DNA of 64,000 nt. Source: Paracoccaceae bacterium. GTDB lineage: Bacteria; Pseudomonadota; Alphaproteobacteria; Rhodobacterales; Rhodobacteraceae. The stretch covers positions 101,172 to 165,171 of the forward strand of contig JANSYL010000007.1 in assembly GCA_024742455.1 (NCBI GenBank), in the 5' to 3' direction. Made by a program: the position numbers and the translations under genes. The stretch's first letter is position 1. The number at the start of each line of letters is the position of its first letter. The notes beneath the pieces were generated by a model, which was not told the origin of the DNA, ran no database searches, and saw only the letters and a list, made by a program, of their open reading frames with translations. Of this stretch, positions 44,141-53,689 are shown in pieces.

Positions 44141-45961
44141 ATGGCTGAACCGGCCGAGCCAACCGCGCCCGATATTGCGCCCGCCAAAGCCGAACAGGAA
44201 CGCGCGAAGTCGAAAAACATCGGCAGCCTGCGCGCGCTGGTGCCTTACGTGGCGCGGTACTGGGGGTTGCTGGTTGCGGCGATGGCGGCGCTGGTCATCA
44301 CCGCCGGTCTGTCGCTGACCCTGCCGCTGGCGGTGCGCCGCGTTGTCGACGGGTTCGAGACCGAGGCGGCGGCCCTCCTCGACCGGTATTTCCTCGCGGC
44401 GCTGGGTGTTGCCGTCCTGCTCGCTCTGGGCACGGGGCTGCGCTATTATCTCGTGACCCGGCTTGGTGAACGCACCATCGCCGATATCCGTATGGCGTTG
44501 TTCAACCGGATGCTGGGCATGAGCCCCGCCTTTTACGAAAAGATCATGACCGGCGAGGTGCTGAGCCGGATCACCACCGATACCACGCTGCTGTTGAACG
44601 TGGTATCGTCCTCGATTTCCTGGTTCATGCGCAACGCCCTGCTGTTTGTGGGCGGGATCATCCTGATGCTGATCTCGTCGCCCAAGCTGACCGGGCTGGT
44701 CCTTTTGCTGGTGCCGGTGCTGATCGTGCCGATCATCCTGCTCGGTCGCTACCTGCGCCGCCTGAGCCGGGAAAACCAGGACTGGATCGCCGAAAGCTCG
44801 GGCTTCGCGTCCGAGGCGCTGTTGTCGGTGCAGACGGTGCAGGCGTTCACGCATCAAGCTGCCTCAACCGCCGATTTCGACCGGGTGACCGAGCTGAGCT
44901 TTGCCAGCGCCAAGAAACGCATCGCGGTACGGGCGATCCTGACCGGTATCGTGATTTCCATGGTCTTCGCGGGCATCGTCGGCGTCTTGTGGATCGGGGC
45001 GCGGGATGTGCGCGCCGATGCGATGACGGTGGGTGAACTGATCCAGTTCCTGATCTACGCCATCATGGTGGCCGCCTCGGTCGGCGCCCTGTCCGAGATC
45101 TGGGGCGAATTGCAACGTGCCGCCGGGGCCACCGAACGGCTGGTCGAGCTTCTGGACAGCGATGACAGCGTCGAGGACCCGGCTGAACCGAAGACCCTGC
45201 CACAGGGCGGGCGCGGGCCTATCAGCTTTGACAAGGTGGTGTTTTCCTACCCGACCCGGCCCGAGGATCACGCGCTGGCCGGTGTCAGCTTTACCATCTC
45301 GCCGGGTGAAACGGTGGCCCTGGTCGGCCCGTCGGGCGCGGGCAAGACGACCATCCTGCAACTGCTGTTGCGCTTTTACGATCCCGCCTCGGGGCGGATC
45401 ACGCTGGACGGGGTGGACCTGCGCGACATGAGCCGTGACGGGTTCCGCGAAGCCATCGCGCTGGTGCCGCAGGACCCGGTGATCTTCGCCACCTCGGCGC
45501 GGGAAAACATCCGCTTCGGCCGCCTCTCGGCAAGCGATGCCGAGGTTGAGGCCGCCGCACGCGCCGCGGCAGCGCACGGGTTCATCGCCAAGCTTCCCGA
45601 TGGCTATGACAGTTACCTGGGCGAACGCGGCGTGATGCTGTCGGGCGGTCAGAAACAGCGCGTGGCGATTGCCCGCGCGATCCTGCGCGATGCGCCGATC
45701 CTGCTGCTCGACGAAGCGACCAGCGCGCTCGATGCCGAAAGCGAACGCGCGGTGCAGGACGCGGTGGCCGAGCTCAGCCAGGACCGCACCACGCTGATCG
45801 TGGCGCACCGGCTGGCGACGGTGAAACAGGCCGACCGGATCCTCGTTTTCGAAGATGGCCGGATCGTTGCCGAAGGCACCCATGACAGCCTGGTGGAGCA
45901 GGGCGGGCTTTACGCCCGGCTCGCGCGGCTGCAATTCACCGAAGGCATGGCAGCGGAATAG
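44141..45961 (+). CDS. ABC exporter, fused membrane and ATPase half-transporter
   Basis: This 606-residue half-transporter forms a homodimer that expels lipophilic compounds or lipids. Six membrane helices lie in about residues 38-320. The nucleotide-binding domain follows, with Walker A GPSGAGKTT, Q-loop VPQDPVIF, signature LSGGQKQR, Walker B ILLLDEAT and H-loop VAHRLAT. The layout is that of the MsbA/BmrA class. The plus frame is open far upstream across fdhD and mob genes, but the ATG at 44141 follows GCAGGACA and begins the normal polypeptide. Substrate unknown. Confidence 0.9.
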   Translation: MAEPAEPTAPDIAPAKAEQERAKSKNIGSLRALVPYVARYWGLLVAAMAALVITAGLSLTLPLAVRRVVDGFETEAAALLDRYFLAALGVAVLLALGTGLRYYLVTRLGERTIADIRMALFNRMLGMSPAFYEKIMTGEVLSRITTDTTLLLNVVSSSISWFMRNALLFVGGIILMLISSPKLTGLVLLLVPVLIVPIILLGRYLRRLSRENQDWIAESSGFASEALLSVQTVQAFTHQAASTADFDRVTELSFASAKKRIAVRAILTGIVISMVFAGIVGVLWIGARDVRADAMTVGELIQFLIYAIMVAASVGALSEIWGELQRAAGATERLVELLDSDDSVEDPAEPKTLPQGGRGPISFDKVVFSYPTRPEDHALAGVSFTISPGETVALVGPSGAGKTTILQLLLRFYDPASGRITLDGVDLRDMSRDGFREAIALVPQDPVIFATSARENIRFGRLSASDAEVEAAARAAAAHGFIAKLPDGYDSYLGERGVMLSGGQKQRVAIARAILRDAPILLLDEATSALDAESERAVQDAVAELSQDRTTLIVAHRLATVKQADRILVFEDGRIVAEGTHDSLVEQGGLYARLARLQFTEGMAAE

Positions 45962-46078
45962 AGCCGTTTCGGTCGTGTGGCGTCAGCCTTGCGTCAAACC
46001 CTGCTGAGGCGCAGGATACCGCCCACTTGTCCATAACCCCGGCAGAGGGCGGCCAAGGCAAGAACGGGAGGAAACGCG

Positions 46079-47971
46079 ATGCAACGCTTTGCAGGTCTTG
46101 ACGATGTGCGCGCGCTGGAAATGGCCAAACCCTGGCCCGAAAGCCGGCCCGCCACCACGCTCTATGACCTTCTGGGCCAGCGCAAAGCGCAGCACGGGGC
46201 GTTGAAGGCCGTCACCTTTCAGCTTCAATCGGGGCCAAGGGACCCGGCCGAGACCCTGACATGGGACCAATTGCACGCGCAGGTTACGCAGGCTGCCAAC
46301 CTGTTCCGGTCCCTCGGGATCGGGCCGACCGACACGGTCGCCTTCGTTCTGCCCAATTGCAACGAATGCGTCACGACCATTCTGGGCGGGGCCGTTGCGG
46401 GGATCGTGGCCCCGGTCAACCCGTTGCTCGATGCCGAACAGATCGGCGCGATCCTGCGGGAAACCGGCGCCAGGGTGGTGGTGACGCTGAAGGCGTTTCC
46501 GAAAACCGATGTCGCGGCAAAGGTGGCGCAGGCCGTGGAACTGGCGCCCGGTGTCGAGACGGTGCTGGAGGTCGATCTGCTGCGCTATCTGACAGGGATC
46601 AAGCGGTTGATCGTGCCGATGATGCGGCCCCGGGACAGCATCGGGCACAAGGCGCGGGTGATGGATTTCACCGCCGCGCTGGCCGCGCAGCCCGCCGATG
46701 CCCTGACCTTCGATCACCCGTCCGAAGACCGGGTGGCCGCCTATTTCCACACCGGCGGCACCACCGGCATGCCCAAGGTGGCGCAGCACAAGTATTCGGG
46801 CATGATCTATAATGGCTGGATCGGGGCCACGATCCTGTTCACCGAAAAAGACAACGTGATCTGCCCTCTGCCGCTGTTCCATGTCTTTGCCTGCCACGTG
46901 ATCCTGATGGCGATGCTGGCCTCGGGCGGGCATGTCATCTTTCCCACGCCGCAGGGCTATCGGGGGGAGGGGGTGTTCGACAATTTCTGGAAACTGGTCG
47001 AACGCTGGCAGATCAGTTTCATCATCACCGTTCCGACGGCGATTGCCGCGATGATGCAGCGGCCCGTGAATGCCGATGTCTCGACGGTGAAAACCGCCTT
47101 TTCCGGGTCCGCCCCCCTGCCGGTGGAGCTGTTTCACCGGTTCGAGAAGGCCACCGGCGTCACACTGGTGGAAGGCTACGGGCTGACCGAGGCGACCTGC
47201 CTTGTGTCCTGCAACCCCGTGGACGGCGAAAAGAAGATCGGCTCGGTCGGCATTCCCTTTCCCCATTGCCAGGTCAAGATCCTGAAACGCGGGCCCGAGG
47301 ATTTCGAGGAATGCGCGGTCGACGAGGTGGGCGAGATCTGCATCGACAATCCCGGTGTCTTCGAAGGGTCCACATATACCGAAAGCGACAAGAATATCGA
47401 TCTGTTCTGGGGCGATATCTTTCTGCGCACCGGTGATCTGGGCCGGATCGACCCGGACGGGTATCTCTGGATCACCGGGCGCGCGAAGGACCTGATCATT
47501 CGCGGCGGCCACAATATCGACCCCGCGATCATCGAAGAGGCGCTGGCGGGCCACGAGGCCGTGGCCTTTGCCGGGGCGATCGGGCAGCCGGATGCCTTCG
47601 CCGGTGAATTGCCCTGTGCCTATGTGGAACTGGTGGCAGGCGCGACCGTCGACACCGGCGACCTGATGGAGTGGTGCAAGACCCATATCCACGAACGCGC
47701 AGCGATCCCCAAGCATCTGGAAGTTTTGCCGGAACTGCCCAAGACCGCCGTGGGCAAGGTGTTCAAACCCGATCTGCGGCGCATGGCGATCAGCCGTGTC
47801 TACAATACCGCGCTGGCCGAGGCGGCGGTGGCGGCCCGGGTCGTCTCGGTGCGCGAGGACAAGAAACTTGGCCTTGTGGCGGAACTGGAAAAAACCGGCA
47901 TGGTCGATGAGGTCGCGCTCGGCCATGTGCTGGGCCAGTTCACGCGGCCCTGGGCCTGGGCCGATACCTGA
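46079..47971 (+). CDS. AMP-forming acyl-CoA synthetase
   Basis: This 630-residue ligase has the P-loop YFHTGGTTGMPKVAQHKY, A5 motif EGYGLTEATCLVSCNP, hinge WITGRAKDLIIRGGHNIDP and the C-terminal lysine region PKTAVGKVFKPDLRR. In A3 the usual SGTTG is GGTTG, a common variation in this branch. It activates a fatty or aromatic acid; the substrate is not clear. The C-terminal about 65 residues after the lysine form an extra tail. GGGAGGAAACGCG precedes the ATG. A palindromic terminator follows the stop. Confidence 0.87.
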   Translation: MQRFAGLDDVRALEMAKPWPESRPATTLYDLLGQRKAQHGALKAVTFQLQSGPRDPAETLTWDQLHAQVTQAANLFRSLGIGPTDTVAFVLPNCNECVTTILGGAVAGIVAPVNPLLDAEQIGAILRETGARVVVTLKAFPKTDVAAKVAQAVELAPGVETVLEVDLLRYLTGIKRLIVPMMRPRDSIGHKARVMDFTAALAAQPADALTFDHPSEDRVAAYFHTGGTTGMPKVAQHKYSGMIYNGWIGATILFTEKDNVICPLPLFHVFACHVILMAMLASGGHVIFPTPQGYRGEGVFDNFWKLVERWQISFIITVPTAIAAMMQRPVNADVSTVKTAFSGSAPLPVELFHRFEKATGVTLVEGYGLTEATCLVSCNPVDGEKKIGSVGIPFPHCQVKILKRGPEDFEECAVDEVGEICIDNPGVFEGSTYTESDKNIDLFWGDIFLRTGDLGRIDPDGYLWITGRAKDLIIRGGHNIDPAIIEEALAGHEAVAFAGAIGQPDAFAGELPCAYVELVAGATVDTGDLMEWCKTHIHERAAIPKHLEVLPELPKTAVGKVFKPDLRRMAISRVYNTALAEAAVAARVVSVREDKKLGLVAELEKTGMVDEVALGHVLGQFTRPWAWADT

Positions 47972-47980
47972 GCCCGGGCG

Positions 47981-48003
47981 AAGACTTTTCGACGAAAAGT
48001 CTT
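47981..48003. terminator. Palindromic terminator after the acyl-CoA synthetase gene
   Basis: AAGACTTTTCG (47981-47991) and CGAAAAGTCTT (47993-48003) are perfect 11-bp arms around a single base. It begins nine bases after the stop codon and could also halt transcription from the other strand. Confidence 0.6.
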
Positions 48004-48037
48004 GTCTGCCGGTCCTTCGTCCGGAAGATCACGCCTG

Positions 48038-49240
48038 ATGACCGTGATCGACAACCCGACAGCGCGGCGGCTGTTTCTGCATCATCACCTGCTGCTGGAG
48101 GCGCCGGGCGGACCGGCAACGGGGCAGGGTCTATTGGACCTGATCACGGCCCTCGGCTTCGTGCAGCTCGACAGCGTCACCACCCTGGCGCGTGCCCATG
48201 ATCTGATCCTTTGGTCGCGGCGACCGGCCTACCGCCCTGCAAGCCTGCGCTGGATCAACGATCGGATGCGCGGCACGTTCGAACACTGGACCCATGATGC
48301 CGCCAAGATCCCTGTGGCCTTCTTTCCCCAGTGGCGGCTGAAATGCGCCCGTGACCGCGCCCGGCTGGATGCGCGCTGGGACCGTTGGCGGGGTCCGAGG
48401 TTCCGCGCAGAGCTTGACCGCGTTCTGCGCCACATCACCGAACATGGGCCCGTCGCCAGCGGCGATCTGGCGGACGAACGGCACGAAAAATCCACCGGTT
48501 GGTGGGATTGGCACCCATCGAAAACCGCGCTGGAATTCCTGTGGCGGTCCGGGGAATTGTCGGTGACGCGCCGGTCGGGATTCCGGAAGGTCTATGACCT
48601 GACCGAACGCGTGATCCCGCCCGAGCACCTGAACGCGCGCATGGAGGATGCGGCGATCATCGACTGGGCCTGTTCCGCCGCTCTGGACCGGTTGGGTGTG
48701 GCCACACCGGGTGAACTGGCGGCGTTCTGGGCGCTGGCCAGCCCGGCCGAGGCCAAGGGCTGGGTCACGGGCGCGCGGGCCCGGGGCGAGATCGAAGAGA
48801 TTGATATCGTCCTGGCCGATGGCACCGTGCGCAAGGTCGTAATCCGGCCAGAAACCCGTGCGCGGCTTTCCGATCTTCCCTCACCGTCCCAGCGCATGCG
48901 CGTGCTAAGCCCCTTCGACCCGGCAGTCAGGGATCGCAAACGGGCCGAGCGGCTGTTCGGGTTCTCCTACCGGATCGAGATTTTCGTGCCCGAGGCGCAG
49001 CGGGTATACGGCTATTACGTCTTTCCCCTGCTGCAGGGTGACAGGCTGGTGGGCCGGGTCGACATGCAGGCCGACCGGCAGGCCGATGCGCTGAGGGTCC
49101 GCGCGCTTTGGCCCGAACGCAGGGTGGCCTGGGGCAAGGGGCGACAGGCGGCGTTCGAGGTGGAACTTGACCGCATAACGCGGCTGGCCGGTGTGGGCCG
49201 GGTCGTTTTCGACGACAATTGGCTGCGCGCGCCCAAATAA
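48038..49240 (+). CDS. YcaQ/AlkX-type DNA glycosylase (winged helix)
   Basis: This 400-residue protein belongs to the HTH_42 superfamily whose E. coli member YcaQ unhooks interstrand DNA crosslinks. The catalytic QxD motif is present in VQLDSVTTLARAHDLILWSR, and the winged-helix modules are in the second half (STGWWDWHPSKTALEFLWRSGEL, VYDLTERVIPP). The C-terminal barrel (GRVDMQADRQADALRVRALWPE) is standard. The ATG at 48038 lies 12 codons inside the open frame and gives the standard start. No neighbour in the repair pathway is near. Confidence 0.87.
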   Translation: MTVIDNPTARRLFLHHHLLLEAPGGPATGQGLLDLITALGFVQLDSVTTLARAHDLILWSRRPAYRPASLRWINDRMRGTFEHWTHDAAKIPVAFFPQWRLKCARDRARLDARWDRWRGPRFRAELDRVLRHITEHGPVASGDLADERHEKSTGWWDWHPSKTALEFLWRSGELSVTRRSGFRKVYDLTERVIPPEHLNARMEDAAIIDWACSAALDRLGVATPGELAAFWALASPAEAKGWVTGARARGEIEEIDIVLADGTVRKVVIRPETRARLSDLPSPSQRMRVLSPFDPAVRDRKRAERLFGFSYRIEIFVPEAQRVYGYYVFPLLQGDRLVGRVDMQADRQADALRVRALWPERRVAWGKGRQAAFEVELDRITRLAGVGRVVFDDNWLRAPK

Positions 49241-49305
49241 GCCCTAGGGACCGGCCCGAATTGCCGTAAACTGCAGTCAGCGTTCAGGATCGGGGACCCG
49301 ACAGG

Positions 49306-50487
49306 ATGGGCCTTCGCCGCTTTGCCATCCTTGCCGCCGGTCTGGCGCTTGCCGCTTGCGCGCCGACGGGCAGCACCGGGACCGGCACCTGCCAGGTGCG
49401 CGGTGATATCGGCGTGTTCCGTCCGGGGACCGCGACCTTTGCCTTTGCGGGCGATGTGCTGCCCCACCGTCTGATCCAGTCCGATGCAGCCGCGCGCGCC
49501 GATCATTTCACCCCGTCGCTGGCCCCGATGGCCCCTTTCCTGCGCCGCGCCGACGTGGCCGTCGTCAACCTGGAGGCCCCGACCGCGCGGAACGTCCTGC
49601 CCGGCGGGCGCGATGGCGCCGACCCCGGCACCCGGTTCGATAACCGGACCTATGCGGGTTATCCGCAGTTCAACGCACATCCCACGCTGGTATCTGCCCT
49701 GGCCGAGCTGGGCGTCGACGTGGTGCAGACCGCCAACAACCACGCGCTCGACCGTGGCCCGCTGGGCGTGGACCGGACGTTGGAGGCTGTCGCGACGGCT
49801 GGCATCAGGGCGACCGGCACCGTGCCCCGCGGGCAGTCCGGGCCGTGGCACACCACCGTCAATGTGGCGATGTCGGGCGGGCGGGCGCGTGTGGCGCTGC
49901 TGGCCTGCACCTATTCGGTGAACGGCTTGCCCGACCCGGCGCGGCAGGCGCTGCGCTGCTACGGCAACGCGCCCTCGGTCCCGTCGCTGATCGCCACTCT
50001 GTTGGCCGAACCCGGCATCGATGCCGTGATCCTGCTGCCGCATTGGGGCGTGGAATATTCGGCCACGCCCGATGCCCGGCAGCGCAACCTTGCCCGCGCC
50101 GCGATCGAGGCGGGCGCGGCGGCGGTGGTGGGCGCCCACCCCCATGTCCTGCAGCCCATCGAACAGGTCATCGCCCGGGACGGGCGGGTTGGCTATGTGG
50201 CCTATTCCCTGGGGAATTTCATCTCGTCGCAATGGGCGCTGCCGCGCCGCACCGGTGCCGTGCTCTATCTCGATCTGCGCCGCGATGCGCAGGGCCGGGT
50301 CGTGGCCGCGCCGCCCCGCGCGCTTCCAACGCGCGTGGAACGATACCAGGGCAGCGGCGTCACCGTGGTGCCCGCTGCGTTTTCTGCCAATGGCGCGGCA
50401 AGCATCGCCCATGCGGGCCGCATCCTGGGGCAGGGAAACCTGATCACCCCCGCCGATCTGGGCCGGTCTGTATCAGGCTGCGATTAG
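49306..50487 (+). CDS. CapA-family lipoprotein (poly-gamma-glutamate-type metallophosphatase fold)
   Basis: This 393-residue protein has a lipoprotein signal (LAAGLALAACAP, lipid-modified Cys near residue 18) and the CapA motifs FAFAGDVLPH, VVNLEAP, TANNHALDRGP, LPHWGVEY and GAHPHVLQPIE. CapA proteins are tied to poly-gamma-glutamate capsules, but isolated copies such as this, without capBC, probably act on other envelope polymers. It ends four bases into the convergent znuB gene. Confidence 0.83.
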   Translation: MGLRRFAILAAGLALAACAPTGSTGTGTCQVRGDIGVFRPGTATFAFAGDVLPHRLIQSDAAARADHFTPSLAPMAPFLRRADVAVVNLEAPTARNVLPGGRDGADPGTRFDNRTYAGYPQFNAHPTLVSALAELGVDVVQTANNHALDRGPLGVDRTLEAVATAGIRATGTVPRGQSGPWHTTVNVAMSGGRARVALLACTYSVNGLPDPARQALRCYGNAPSVPSLIATLLAEPGIDAVILLPHWGVEYSATPDARQRNLARAAIEAGAAAVVGAHPHVLQPIEQVIARDGRVGYVAYSLGNFISSQWALPRRTGAVLYLDLRRDAQGRVVAAPPRALPTRVERYQGSGVTVVPAAFSANGAASIAHAGRILGQGNLITPADLGRSVSGCD

Positions 50488-51290
50488 CGCGGGGCGCGGC
50501 GGGCAAGGTCGATCAGGCTTGCACAGACGAAAAACAGGGCTGCCACCACCACGATGGAGGGGCCTGCGGGCGTATCGAGGTAATAGGCCCCGTAAAGCCC
50601 GCCCAGCGCCGAGGTGCAGCCGATGCCCGCCGCGATGACCGCCATCCGTTCCGGGGTTCCGGCGAAAACCCGCGCGGCGGCGGCAGGGATGATCAGCATC
50701 GCGGTGATCAGGAGCGCCCCGATCACCTTGATCGCCACCGCCACCACGATCGCCAGCGCCAGCGTCAGCAACCGGTCCTCGCGGCGCGGGTCGATGCCCG
50801 CAGCAAAGGCAAGGTCGGGGTTCAGCGTCGCGGTCAGCATCGCCGACCACCGCCAGAACACCACCGCCAGCACCGCAATCGCGCCGCCCCAGATGACGAC
50901 CAGATCGTCCCGGCCGACGGCAAGGATATCGCCGAAAAGGAATGCCTCAAGATCGATGCGCACCCCCTCGATGAAGGACACCGCCACCAGCCCCGCGGCA
51001 AGTGCCCCATGGGCCAACACACCCAGGATCGTATCCACCCCGTGTCCCCGCCCGCTGAGCGCGGACACCGAAAGCGCCATGGCCAGCGCCGCCACCAATG
51101 TGCCCACGAAGATCGACAACGAAAACCCGAAGGCCAGTGCCACGCCCAGAACCGCCGCATGGGCCACGGCATCGCCGAAATAGGCCATCCGTCGCCAGAC
51201 GATGAAACATCCCAGGGGCGCGGCGGCCAGCGCCGTGCCCACGCCCGCCAGGGCCGCGCGTGTCATGAAATCGTCCAGCAGGCCGGTCAC
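50484..51290 (-). CDS. znuB: Zinc ABC transporter permease
   Basis: This 268-residue permease has about eight hydrophobic helices and the ABC-3 family motifs GDAVAHAAVLGVAL and ALLITAMLIIPAAAARVF. It forms the channel of the ZnuABC zinc importer. It is translationally coupled to znuC (ATGA) and is the last gene of the zur-znuC-znuB operon. Its stop overlaps the end of the convergent CapA-like gene. Confidence 0.92.
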   Translation of the reverse strand: MTGLLDDFMTRAALAGVGTALAAAPLGCFIVWRRMAYFGDAVAHAAVLGVALAFGFSLSIFVGTLVAALAMALSVSALSGRGHGVDTILGVLAHGALAAGLVAVSFIEGVRIDLEAFLFGDILAVGRDDLVVIWGGAIAVLAVVFWRWSAMLTATLNPDLAFAAGIDPRREDRLLTLALAIVVAVAIKVIGALLITAMLIIPAAAARVFAGTPERMAVIAAGIGCTSALGGLYGAYYLDTPAGPSIVVVAALFFVCASLIDLARRAPR

Positions 51291-52027
51291 TCCGCCGCCT
51301 CGTGGATGTCATCTGCATCGTGGGAATGGGTGTGTTCGTGCCGGTAAAGCGCCAGCGCCCCTTGCGTGCCGGTGCCGAACAGCGCCCGGTATTCGGGGGC
51401 CGATGCCACGACCTCGGGCCGCCCGTCGCAACAGACATGACCATTGAGACAGATCACCCTGTCCGACGCCGCCATCACCACGTGCAATTCATGGCTGACC
51501 ATCAGGATCGCGGCCCCGGTCCGGTCGCGCACATCCTCGATCAACTGGTAGAAGGCGGCCGATCCTGGCTGGTCCAGGCCCTGGGTCGCCTCATCCAGGA
51601 TCAACAGGTTCGGTTTGCTGAGCAGCGCGCGGGCCAGAAGCACGCGCTGAAACTGTCCGCCCGACAGTTTCGTCATCTGCCGGTCGGCCAGCGCCGCGCA
51701 CCCGGCCTGATCCAGCGCGGCCGCAGCGTCGTTGTCGCGCACCCGGCGCGGCAGATCGAGGAACCGCCGCACGGTCAGGGGCAGTGTGAGGTCGATATGC
51801 AGGCGCTGCGGGACGTAGCCGATGCGCAGGTTCGGCGCGCGGACAATCCGGCCGGCGGTCGCGGGGATGGCACCCAGGATGGCGCGCAACAGCGTGGTCT
51901 TGCCCGACCCGTTGGGCCCCACGATGGTAACGATTTCGCCCGGGGCGATATGGAAATCGACATGCGTGAGCGCGGTCTGGCCGCCATAGCGCACGGTCAG
52001 ATCCTTGGCGGTGACAAGATCGCTCAT
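51287..52027 (-). CDS. znuC: Zinc ABC transporter ATP-binding protein
   Basis: This 246-residue ATPase has Walker A GPNGSGKTT, signature LSGGQFQR, Walker B LLILDEAT and a C-terminal His-rich tail (HEHTHSHDADDIH) that may bind zinc. The ATG at 52027 overlaps the zur stop (ATGA). It energises the uptake of zinc delivered by ZnuA. Control by Zur is implied by its position inside the zur operon. Confidence 0.93.
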   Translation of the reverse strand: MSDLVTAKDLTVRYGGQTALTHVDFHIAPGEIVTIVGPNGSGKTTLLRAILGAIPATAGRIVRAPNLRIGYVPQRLHIDLTLPLTVRRFLDLPRRVRDNDAAAALDQAGCAALADRQMTKLSGGQFQRVLLARALLSKPNLLILDEATQGLDQPGSAAFYQLIEDVRDRTGAAILMVSHELHVVMAASDRVICLNGHVCCDGRPEVVASAPEYRALFGTGTQGALALYRHEHTHSHDADDIHEAAE

Positions 52028-52500
52028 GCGGCATCCCTGCAATTGGGGCAGACGCCTTCCACCTCGACCACCGTGCGTTCCACCGCGAAACCCGCCTGGG
52101 ACGCGGTGTCGGTCACGGCGCGGCGCACCGGGTCGGCAGGGGCCTCGGCCACCGCCTTGCAGATCCGGCAGATCAGAAAGGCGGGGGCGTGGCGCTGGCC
52201 GGGATGGTGGCAGGCGATAAAGGCGTTCAGCCCCTCGATCCTGTGGGCGAACCCGTTCTGGGTCAGGAAATCCAGCGCGCGGTAGACGACGGGCGGCTGC
52301 GAGCCGAACCCTTCCTCGCGCAGCACATCAAGAATGTCATAGGCCCCGAGCGCGCGGTGCCGTGCGAGCAGGATCTCCAGCACCCGGCGGCGCACCGGCG
52401 TCAGCGACAGACCCTCACTGGCGCATTGATCGGCGACCGACGCGACGGTGGTGGCGATGCAATGGCTGTGGTCGTGCTGTTCGAAACCGATGGCATCCAT
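52024..52500 (-). CDS. zur: Zinc uptake regulator, Fur family
   Basis: This 158-residue repressor has the winged helix (LSLTPVRRRVLEILLARHRALGAYDIL) and zinc-binding residues in HHPGQRHAPAFLICRICKAV and the CPNC pair near the C terminus, which hold the structural zinc. It binds zinc and shuts off zinc uptake genes. The frame is open 46 codons upstream across the operator region; the ATG at 52500 follows GGAAGGA. It is the first gene of zur-znuC-znuB and divergent from znuA. Confidence 0.93.
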   Translation of the reverse strand: MDAIGFEQHDHSHCIATTVASVADQCASEGLSLTPVRRRVLEILLARHRALGAYDILDVLREEGFGSQPPVVYRALDFLTQNGFAHRIEGLNAFIACHHPGQRHAPAFLICRICKAVAEAPADPVRRAVTDTASQAGFAVERTVVEVEGVCPNCRDAA

Positions 52501-52532
52501 GGCGCGCGTCCTTCCGCCGATTGCCGCTTGAT

Positions 52533-52581
52533 ATGTTATAGTATCGCCCGTATCAAGCCGCGTGACGTTATAAAGTAACAT
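52533..52581. promoter_or_regulatory. Zur-box-like sites between zur and znuA
   Basis: Two AT-rich near-palindromes lie in the 94-base divergent gap. Site 1 is ATGTTATAGTATC (52533-52545). Site 2 is ACGTTATAAAGTAACAT (52565-52581), close to the GTTATA-N-TATAAC pattern of alphaproteobacterial Zur boxes, with three mismatches to a perfect palindrome. Their position lets one zinc-bound Zur repress both directions. Confidence 0.6.
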
Positions 52582-52594
52582 GCAGGAGGTTGTC

Positions 52595-53659
52595 ATGTTC
52601 CACCGCGCCGCGTTCCGTGCCGCCCTCGTGGCGGGCACCGCGCTTGTTCCCGCCGCTGCCCTGGCCGATGTGCCCCGCGTCGCCGCTGATATCGCACCGA
52701 TCCATTCGCTGGTGGCAATGGTGATGGGTGATCTGGGCGCGCCGGAGCTGGTGCTGCCCGCCAGCGCCGATCCGCATTCCCATGCCCTGCGCCCGTCCGA
52801 GGCGGCATCGCTGCAGGAGGCTGATATCGTGGTCTGGGTCGGGTCCGACCTGACGCCCTGGATGGCCGAGCCGATCGAGACGCTGGCCGGTGATGCCGTG
52901 CATCTGTCGCTTCTGGATGTGCCGGGGATCGAACTGCGCGGGTTCCGCGAGGATGCGAATTTCGCGCCACATGATCATGGCGATCACGATCACGGGCATG
53001 ACCACGACCACGATCATGACCACGATCATGACCATGGGCACGATGACCACGCGCATGATGACCATGATCATGACCACGGCCATGATGATCATGCCCATGA
53101 CGACCACGGCCATGACGACCACGCCGGGCACGACCATGCCCATGGCGATCACGATCCTCACGCCTGGCTCGACCCGGCGAATGCCGCGCTTTGGCTGACC
53201 GTCATTGCCGATACCTTGTCGGAGGCCGATCCCGAGAATGCCGAAACCTATGCGGCCAACGCGGCTGCGGCGCGGGAAACGCTGACCGCTCTGACTGCGG
53301 ATATCACGGGCCAGCTGCCCGAGGGCGGCACCGGCTTTTTCGTTTTCCACGATGCCTACCAGTATTTCGAAGGCCGGTTCGGTCTGATGGCGTCCGGCTC
53401 GATCTCGCCCAGTGAAGCCAGCGACCCCAGCCCGGCGCGGATCGCCGAATTGCGCGCACGCATGGACGAGGGCGGGATCACCTGCGTCTTTGCCGAGCCA
53501 CAGCACAACACCGCGCTGATCGAAAACGTGTTCCTCGAAGACGGCGTCTATCTGGGCATCCTCGACCCGGTTGGCGTCGATCTGGACCCTGGCGCAGGTC
53601 TTTACCCCGCCCTGATCCAGGGCATGGCCGACAGTTTCAGCGCCTGTTTCGACGGCTGA
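52595..53659 (+). CDS. znuA: Zinc-binding periplasmic protein with long His/Asp-rich loop
   Basis: This 354-residue protein captures zinc in the periplasm for ZnuBC. After a signal peptide (cleavage near AALA-DV, residue 24) it shows DPHSH and DPHAWLDP metal ligands and GGITCVFAEPQ. Residues 126-189 form an unusually long loop made almost only of His, Asp, Gly and Ala, more than thirty histidines, which may pick up or store zinc. The ATG at 52595 follows a strong AGGAGG; an earlier in-frame ATG at 52580 lies inside the Zur site. It lies divergent from zur. Confidence 0.93.
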   Translation: MFHRAAFRAALVAGTALVPAAALADVPRVAADIAPIHSLVAMVMGDLGAPELVLPASADPHSHALRPSEAASLQEADIVVWVGSDLTPWMAEPIETLAGDAVHLSLLDVPGIELRGFREDANFAPHDHGDHDHGHDHDHDHDHDHDHGHDDHAHDDHDHDHGHDDHAHDDHGHDDHAGHDHAHGDHDPHAWLDPANAALWLTVIADTLSEADPENAETYAANAAAARETLTALTADITGQLPEGGTGFFVFHDAYQYFEGRFGLMASGSISPSEASDPSPARIAELRARMDEGGITCVFAEPQHNTALIENVFLEDGVYLGILDPVGVDLDPGAGLYPALIQGMADSFSACFDG

Positions 53660-53689
53660 TTTCTGCCTCCGCCGCGTCCCGGTCGCCCT

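Noticed and set aside
52972..53163. Tandem DNA repeat resembling a CRISPR or satellite
   Set aside because: The repetition is codon-level His/Asp coding within znuA, with no spacers.
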